From Gammaproteobacteria bacterium (GTDB taxonomy: Bacteria > Pseudomonadota > Gammaproteobacteria > Burkholderiales > Burkholderiaceae_C), in the NCBI GenBank assembly GCA_018820395.1, contig JAHJOG010000219.1:1-48337 (forward strand): DNA of 48,337 nucleotides, written 5' to 3'. The notes below the pieces were generated by a model. It had not been told where the DNA came from and did no database searches. It saw only the letters and a list, made by a program, of their open reading frames with translations. This document shows positions 43,397 through 48,337 of this stretch, in pieces. The first letter of the stretch is position 1. Each line of letters begins with the position of its first letter. Made by a program: the position numbers and the translations under genes.

Positions 43397-44245
43397 ATGG
43401 CGGCTGCGAATCCTTCCAAGCTCAACCGCCACCACAGCGTGGCGCTCTACGTGCAGATCGCCGACCGCCTTGCCAAGGAAATTGCCGAGAAGCGCTACAA
43501 GGTCTTCGAGCGCCTGCCGACCGAACACGAGCTCATGGCCCGCCTGGGCGTCTCGCGCATCACCGTCCGGCAGGCGATCGCGCGGCTCGTGAGCCAGGGT
43601 CTGGTGGTGTCCAAGCAGGGCAAGGGCACTTTCGTGGCGGGCCCGGTGGTGCACCACGAGCTCGAGGAGCTCAAGGGCTTCTACGACACCCTGGTCGGTC
43701 AGGGCCACACGCCGCAAACGCAACTGCTCGCGTTCGGCCCCTTGCCGGCGCCGCCGGACATCGAGCAACTGCTCGGCGCTCCGCAGCCCAGCGCGATGTT
43801 CCTCAAGAGGCTCTATTCGCTCGAAGGGCGGCCCTTCGCGATGGTCCGCGCCTGGCTTCCCAGTGCGGCGCAGAGCGTCTCGTGGGACGACGCGGTTCGT
43901 CACCCGCTCTACGCGATCCTGCGCGACCTGCTGGGCTTGCCCGTGGCACGTGCCGAAGTGGGCATCGTCGCGCGCCAGGCCGACGACGAAGAGGCACGGC
44001 TGCTCGAACTCGAGCCGTCGAGCCCCGTGCTGGTGATGGAGCGCATGTCGCTTTCGAAAGACGGCCGCGCGCTGGAAATCTCGCGCTTCAGCATCCGGCC
44101 GGAGAACTATCGCTTCCGGCTGAGCGTGCAGGGGCCCCTGGCCATCACCAGCCAGATCCAGGAAACGACGGCCTCGCCACGCCGTGCAGCGCCCCCGGCT
44201 GCATCGGCCCCACGCCAACGCAAACCCAAGGAGAACAGCCAATGA
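43397..44245 (+). CDS. GntR-family (HutC/UTRA) transcriptional regulator
   Basis: 282 aa. The N-terminal winged helix (ALYVQIADRLAKEIAEKRYKVFERLPTE, recognition part SRITVRQAIARLVSQG, residues about 15-80) is followed by a UTRA effector domain (about 100-240, LEELKGFYDTLVGQG, then ISRFSIRPENYRFRL) and a disordered basic tail. UTRA domains bind small organic acids or sugar phosphates. Its stop overlaps the ATG of the aconitase X large subunit (ATGA), so regulator and enzyme are translationally coupled, and the effector is probably that enzyme's substrate or product. Confidence 0.93.
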   Translation: MAAANPSKLNRHHSVALYVQIADRLAKEIAEKRYKVFERLPTEHELMARLGVSRITVRQAIARLVSQGLVVSKQGKGTFVAGPVVHHELEELKGFYDTLVGQGHTPQTQLLAFGPLPAPPDIEQLLGAPQPSAMFLKRLYSLEGRPFAMVRAWLPSAAQSVSWDDAVRHPLYAILRDLLGLPVARAEVGIVARQADDEEARLLELEPSSPVLVMERMSLSKDGRALEISRFSIRPENYRFRLSVQGPLAITSQIQETTASPRRAAPPAASAPRQRKPKENSQ

Positions 44246-45483
44246 ACCTGACGACCGAAGAGCAAGCCATGCTCCGAGGCGACCGCGGGCCGGCCGTCAA
44301 GGACGCCCTCGAATACCTCATCAAAGTCGGCGAATTCTGGGGCGCCGAGCGACTCGTCGAAGTGACCAACGTGCACATGATGGGCGACATCGAGGTCATG
44401 GGCGACGGCGGCCTCAAGTGGCTCGAATGCACCGCCGACAAGCGCGCCAGTTGCGCAGTCAACGTGAGCACGAACGCGCGCTCCTTCGACTTTCCGCTCG
44501 TGGCACAACTGCATCAGGATCCCGCGGAGGCGACCAAGGAGCGCGCGTTGATCGGCCATCTGCAGAAGATGAACGTGACCACCACCGACACCTGCATCAA
44601 CTACCAGACGCTCTACCAGCCGCACCTGGGCGAGCGGGTGGCCTGGGGCGACACCGGCACCGTGATCTATGCCAACTCGGTGTTTGGCGCGCGCAGCAAT
44701 TTCGAAAGCGGCCCGGCTGCCTTTGCCGCCGGGCTGACGGGTCGCGTGCCGGAATATGGCTTTCATCTGGACCGGCATCGCAAGGGCACCTTCGTGGTTC
44801 AGGTCGATGCCGATCTCGACGACCTGGCGGACTGGGGCGCGGTTTCGAAGCTGGTCGGCGAGCCCAACCAGAGCTACTACCAGGTGCCCGTCTTCACGGG
44901 CATGAAGCGCAAGCCGAGCTCCGACGAACTCAAGCACCTCGGCGCGGGCCTGGCGAGCTATGGCTCGATGGGCATGTTCCACATGGTCGGCGTCACGCCG
45001 GAGGCGCCGACGCTGGAGGCCGCACTCGGCGGCAATACGCCGCACACCACGATGACCATCACCAATGCGGACCTCGAAAAGGTGTACGGCGGCTACGACT
45101 TGAAGGACGGCCGTTGCGACCTGATCGTGTTCTCGGGGCCGCAACTGTCGCTGTGGGAGCTCAAGGACCTTTCGGCCCTCTTCAAGGGCAAGAAGGTGTG
45201 CGAGGGCACGCAGGTCTTCGTCACCAGCAGCAACGGCGTGCATTCGGCCGCGCGAAAGGAAGGCTTCGTGCAGACGCTCGAAGCCGCGGGGGTCACGATC
45301 ATGGAAGGCGTCTGCTTCTACATCCTGCAGAACCTGTCGCAGATGCGGCAGCGCAACGGCTGGACCAACATGATTTCCAACTCGGCCAAGATCGTGAACA
45401 TCATCGGCGCGCACCGCTTCAACACCATCCTGCGGCGCACTGCCGAGTGTGTCGAGATCGCAACCACCGGGAGCCTGCGATGA
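44242..45483 (+). CDS. Aconitase X-like dehydratase, large subunit (DUF521), divergent
   Basis: 413 aa, aconitase X catalytic domain family. Known members dehydrate cis-3-hydroxy-L-proline or phosphomevalonate and form a complex with a small DUF126 protein. Family marks: LTTEEQAMLRGDRG start, VTTTDTCINYQTLYQPHLGER, VAWGDTGTVIYANSVFGARSNFESGP. Cluster-type cysteines seen are Cys118 and Cys358 (MEGVCFY). Where relatives usually read G-C-P-H this protein reads SGPQ (298-301), so one expected cysteine is missing. Strong ribosome-binding site AAGGAGA. Overlaps gntR and the small subunit by 4 bp each. Substrate unknown; a hydro-lyase on a hydroxy acid is the likely class. Confidence 0.85.
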   Translation: MNLTTEEQAMLRGDRGPAVKDALEYLIKVGEFWGAERLVEVTNVHMMGDIEVMGDGGLKWLECTADKRASCAVNVSTNARSFDFPLVAQLHQDPAEATKERALIGHLQKMNVTTTDTCINYQTLYQPHLGERVAWGDTGTVIYANSVFGARSNFESGPAAFAAGLTGRVPEYGFHLDRHRKGTFVVQVDADLDDLADWGAVSKLVGEPNQSYYQVPVFTGMKRKPSSDELKHLGAGLASYGSMGMFHMVGVTPEAPTLEAALGGNTPHTTMTITNADLEKVYGGYDLKDGRCDLIVFSGPQLSLWELKDLSALFKGKKVCEGTQVFVTSSNGVHSAARKEGFVQTLEAAGVTIMEGVCFYILQNLSQMRQRNGWTNMISNSAKIVNIIGAHRFNTILRRTAECVEIATTGSLR

Positions 45484-45902
45484 GCAAGGTGCTGCATACC
45501 GTCAAGGTCGACCGGGCCTTCGGCGACGTGGTCGAAGGCGAAGCCGTGGTGTCCGAAGAGGGCTTCAGTCCGCGCTATGACCTCGACCGCTGGAGCGGAC
45601 TCATTTCCAAGCCCGGCCACAAGCTCGAAGGCACGCAGATCAGGGACAAGATCTGCTTCTTCCCGACGGCCAAGGGCGGCATTGCCGCGGGATGGGCGTA
45701 CTACGACATCAAATGCAAGGGCATCGCGCCGAAGGCACTGATCTTCGGCGTCACCAACCCCGTGATGGTGCAGGGGGCGATCTTCGCGAACATGACCATC
45801 ACCGAAGGCTGGTCGCGCGAGCCACGCGAGTTCGTCAAAACGGGCGATTGGGTGCGCGTCGACCCCGCGCGTGGCGTCATCGAGGTGCTCGAGCGTCCCT
45901 GA
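45480..45902 (+). CDS. Aconitase X-like dehydratase, small subunit (DUF126), divergent
   Basis: 140 aa, swivelling-domain partner of the large subunit. The segment SGLISKPGHKLEG-(x)-KICFFPTAKGGIAAGW aligns with the family's P-x-x-R-G-S loop that donates the catalytic Ser; here it reads KGG (65-67), so the Ser is replaced by Gly. The rest (APKALIFGVTNPVMVQGAIFANMTITEG) is normal for DUF126. The ATG overlaps the large-subunit stop. Either the chemistry differs from characterised enzymes or another residue takes over. Confidence 0.85.
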   Translation: MSKVLHTVKVDRAFGDVVEGEAVVSEEGFSPRYDLDRWSGLISKPGHKLEGTQIRDKICFFPTAKGGIAAGWAYYDIKCKGIAPKALIFGVTNPVMVQGAIFANMTITEGWSREPREFVKTGDWVRVDPARGVIEVLERP

Positions 45903-45965
45903 ATCCGAACCCGGAAGATGCGTTGCAGTGAAGCGAGAGTTCTGGCTAGCGTGAGTGCGAGCGGG

Positions 45966-45981
45966 AGCGGCTTTTGCCGCT
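45966..45981. terminator. Hairpin between the aconitase X and SMP-30 genes
   Basis: AGCGGC-TTTT-GCCGCT, perfect 6-bp arms in the 116-bp gap between converging genes. No T-tract after the stem on either strand. Confidence 0.4.
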
Positions 45982-46018
45982 GCCGCCGGGGCGCGCGACA
46001 AGGCGCAGGAGCGCGGCC

Positions 46019-46942
46019 TCAATCGTCGAAGAAGTCGACCGGCAGGCCCCGCGCGTCGACCTTCATCGCGACCACCTGGCCCGAGGCGGGCCGGGCTTCG
46101 AGTTCGGTGGCGGGGCGATTCTCTCTGGACGTGGTCACGAACAGGATGTTCAGGTCGTCGCCGCCGAAGCACGGCATGGTCGGGCATTGCGCGGGCACTG
46201 CGAGCGCCGCGGTCTGCTCGCCCGAGGGCGAGAACCGCAGCACCTGGCCGCCTTCGAACATGGCGGACCAGTAGTTGCCCTCCGCATCCACCGTGGCGCC
46301 GTCCGGCCGGCCTGCGTAGCCCCGGGGCGTCTCGGGGTCCCAGCCCTTCGGCTTGCCCGCGAAGTCCTTGAACACGCGCGGCCTGGACAGTGCGTTGGCT
46401 TCGACGTCCCAGTCCCAGGCGCGAATGCGATGGGCCGGCGTGTCGGACCAGTACATCTGCGTGGCATCGGGCGAGAAGGCGAGGCCGTTGGCGGTGGTTG
46501 CCTCGTTGGCCATCGGCACGAGCGCAGGCGTCCGCCCTTGGCGCGCGTCGAGGCAATAGAGCGTGGCGCTCGGCCGGTCTTTGGCTTCGTTGATGGTGCC
46601 GGCCCAGAAGCGACCGAGGGGGTCGCACTTGCCGTCGTTGAAGCGCATCGTCTTCGTGTCGAAATCGGCCGCGGCCATCAGCGACAGTGCGCCGCCCCAT
46701 TCTTTCGCGCGGTAGACGCCGTCGCGCAGCGCGATCACCCATCCACCGCGGCGCGCTGGCGCGATGCAGCCCGGCTCGCTCGGCATGCGCCAGCGCTCGA
46801 CGCGTGCACCTTTTTCGATGTCGCCGCGCGTCCTGAGAATGGTGCGGCCCGGGATGTCGACCCAGTAGAGCGAGCGCTCCTGTGGATGCCAGAACGGCGA
46901 TTCGCCGAGTTCGCAAAGACTGTCCGCAAGCGTGATCCACAT
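46019..46942 (-). CDS. SMP-30/gluconolactonase-family protein
   Basis: 307 aa six-bladed beta-propeller lactonase. Metal ligands of the family are visible: Glu14 (CELGESPFWHP), an Asn in TTANGLAFSPD, and Asp in WSDTPAHRI; FNDGKCDPLGRFWAGTIN carries the second conserved Asn-Asp. It hydrolyses sugar lactones, often L-arabinono-, gluconolactone or similar. It stands alone, converging on the aconitase X operon; a joint pathway is possible but not shown. The protein starts MWITLADSLCELGE. Confidence 0.92.
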   Translation of the reverse strand: MWITLADSLCELGESPFWHPQERSLYWVDIPGRTILRTRGDIEKGARVERWRMPSEPGCIAPARRGGWVIALRDGVYRAKEWGGALSLMAAADFDTKTMRFNDGKCDPLGRFWAGTINEAKDRPSATLYCLDARQGRTPALVPMANEATTANGLAFSPDATQMYWSDTPAHRIRAWDWDVEANALSRPRVFKDFAGKPKGWDPETPRGYAGRPDGATVDAEGNYWSAMFEGGQVLRFSPSGEQTAALAVPAQCPTMPCFGGDDLNILFVTTSRENRPATELEARPASGQVVAMKVDARGLPVDFFDD

Positions 46943-46958
46943 GCTTTCGATTGTGCAC

Positions 46959-46992
46959 AAAAAAGCCCGCGGCACCGGGGCGCCGCGGGCTT
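46959..46992 (-). terminator. Rho-independent terminator of amtB
   Basis: Read on the minus strand: stem AAGCCCGCGGC / GCCGCGGGCTT with an 8-nt loop, followed by six T. The only textbook intrinsic terminator found in the window. It lies 46 bp after the amtB stop codon. Confidence 0.85.
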
Positions 46993-47037
46993 GTCCTTGG
47001 GCGCCGCAGGACGCGACGCCAGAGGTGAAGCGATCGC

Positions 47038-48337
47038 TTACCTGTTGTAGGCCGTCTCGCCGTGGGACGAGATGTCGAGGCCTTCGCGCTCTTCTTCTTC
47101 CGTCACCCGCAGGCCGATGGTCAGGTCGGCGATCTTGTACGAAACGTAGGCCACCACGCCCGACCACACCACCGTGAGCGCCACACTCTTGATCTGGATC
47201 CAGACCTGCCCGCCCATCGAGAAGGTGTCCGGCGTCAGACCGCCGGTGCCACCCAGGCTTTGCGACGCGAACACGCCCGTCAGGATGGCACCCAGGATGC
47301 CGCCGACGCCGTGCACGCCGAACACGTCGAACGCATCGTCCGCGCCCAGCATGCTCTTGAGACCGCTGACGCCCCAGAGGCACACCACCCCGGCGAGGAG
47401 GCCGAGCACGATCGAGCCCATCGGCCCGACGAAGCCCGCTGCAGGCGTCACCGCCACCAGTCCGGCCACGGCACCCGAAGCGGCACCCAGCATCGATGCC
47501 TTGCCCTTGTGCAGCGCCTCGCCCATGATCCACGACAGGGCCGCAGCTGCGGTCGCGAGCACGGTGTTGACGAACGCCAGGCCGGCCACGGCATTGGCCG
47601 CACCCGCCGAGCCGGCGTTGAAGCCGAACCAGCCCACCCACAGCAGCGAGGCACCCACCATCGTCAGCGTGAGCGAATGCGGCGTGAAGGCTTCCTTGCC
47701 GAAGCCGATGCGCTTGCCCAGCACGTAGGCGCCGACCAGTCCGGCCACGCCGGCGTTGATGTGCACCACCGTGCCGCCCGCGAAGTCGAGTGCGCCGTCC
47801 TTGCCCAGGAGGCCGCCGCCCCAGACGATGTGCGCGATCGGCACATAGCTGAAGGTGAACCACAGCACCGAGAAGAGCAGCACCGCCGAGAACTTGGCGC
47901 GTTCGGCGAACGACCCCACGATCAGTGCCACGGTGATGGCCGCGAAGGTGCCCTGGAAGGCCACGAACACGTACTCGGGAATCGTCGTCAAGGCGCCGAA
48001 GGTTTCCTGCGTCACGCCTTTCAAGAAGATCTTGTCGAAGCTGCCGAAGAAGTTGCCCTCGCCGACGAACGCCAGGCTGTACCCGTAGATCGCCCAGAGC
48101 AGGGTGATCAGCGAGAAGATCACGAACACCTGCATCAGCACCGACAGCATGTTCTTCGAACGACCGAGGCCGCCGTAGAACAGGGCCAGGCCGGGGATCG
48201 TCATCATGATGACCAGCAGCGTGGAAGTCAGCATCCACGCCGTGTCGCCGGAGTCGATCTTGGGAGCGGGTGCGGCCGCGGCGGGCGCTGCGGCCGGTGC
48301 CGCAGCCGCAGGTGCCGTGGCCGCGGGCGCTTCGGCC
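47038..48337 (-). CDS. amtB: Ammonium transporter AmtB (5' end outside window)
   Basis: Over 430 aa visible, running off the window edge. Amt/Mep/Rh channel with eleven helices: MTIPGLALFYGGLGRSKNML, WAIYGYSLAF, DFAGGTVVHINAGVAGLVGAYVLGKR (with the pore His) and GVHGVGGILGAILTGVFA (second pore His). The C-terminal LRVTEEEEREGLDISSHGETAY is the PII (GlnK) contact region. Ahead of the first helix is an Ala/Pro-rich segment ending APKIDSGDTAWM, longer than in E. coli AmtB and probably an exported N-terminal extension after a signal peptide. glnK is expected upstream, outside the window. Confidence 0.95.
   Translation of the reverse strand, partial: AEAPAATAPAAAAPAAAPAAAAPAPKIDSGDTAWMLTSTLLVIMMTIPGLALFYGGLGRSKNMLSVLMQVFVIFSLITLLWAIYGYSLAFVGEGNFFGSFDKIFLKGVTQETFGALTTIPEYVFVAFQGTFAAITVALIVGSFAERAKFSAVLLFSVLWFTFSYVPIAHIVWGGGLLGKDGALDFAGGTVVHINAGVAGLVGAYVLGKRIGFGKEAFTPHSLTLTMVGASLLWVGWFGFNAGSAGAANAVAGLAFVNTVLATAAAALSWIMGEALHKGKASMLGAASGAVAGLVAVTPAAGFVGPMGSIVLGLLAGVVCLWGVSGLKSMLGADDAFDVFGVHGVGGILGAILTGVFASQSLGGTGGLTPDTFSMGGQVWIQIKSVALTVVWSGVVAYVSYKIADLTIGLRVTEEEEREGLDISSHGETAYNR

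Noticed and set aside
44242-45902. Ordinary TCA-cycle aconitase
   Set aside because: Size, subunit split and motifs (AWGDTG, YANSVFGARSN) are of the aconitase X family, not AcnA/AcnB.

Overview
The window is about 48 kb of GC-rich chromosome from a betaproteobacterium, most likely a Comamonadaceae member close to Variovorax. This is inferred from gene content (GcdH with a CaiB-type CoA transferase, acetoacetyl-CoA synthetase, glcDEF, a YadA-type adhesin with ESPR, Kup, LplT), codon bias and gene order; no rRNA or other marker gene is present. I see no tRNA, rRNA, CRISPR array, insertion sequence or prophage. Almost all of it is coding, in short operons on both strands.

Layout. 1-8.4 kb: end of a KdpE-type response regulator, a three-gene molybdenum aldehyde oxidoreductase operon (PaoABC type), an orphan sensor kinase, the potassium transporter kup with a striking inverted repeat in its leader, and an NnrU-like membrane protein. 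8.5-13.6 kb: a Fic AMPylase-type protein behind paired palindromes, a four-helix membrane protein, glgX and two divergent VOC proteins. 13.7-17.3 kb: a translationally coupled PAP2-ACP-ketosynthase cassette of unknown product, then three small unknown genes. 17.3-26.6 kb: acetoacetyl-CoA synthetase, a GT87-like membrane protein, a holin-4 family protein, an unknown protein, a rhomboid protease, and the glutarate catabolic set gcdR/gcdH/CoA transferase. 26.7-33.7 kb: CopD-like protein, DUF427 protein, EamA transporter, flavin reductase, a SpmA-SpmB fusion next to alanine racemase, lplT and glutathione peroxidase. 33.7-39.2 kb: a trimeric autotransporter adhesin followed by an OmpA-domain lipoprotein, and a small exported protein. 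39.2-48.3 kb: glycolate oxidase glcDEF, divergent from a GntR/UTRA regulator that is coupled to a two-subunit aconitase-X-like enzyme, then an SMP-30 lactonase and the end of amtB.

Best candidate for something undescribed: the GntR-aconitase X operon at 43.3-45.9 kb. Its two subunits keep the family fold signatures but appear to lack one of the usual cluster cysteines and the small-subunit serine, and the operon shares a control region with glcDEF that holds two different palindromes. Second is the PAP2-ACP-ketosynthase cassette. Third are regulatory structures: a 12-bp-arm inverted repeat before kup and two matching palindromes three helical turns apart before the Fic gene.

Read directly: open frames, motifs, overlaps and inverted repeats. 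From family knowledge: most enzyme names. Inferred: operators, promoters, pathway roles and the organism.
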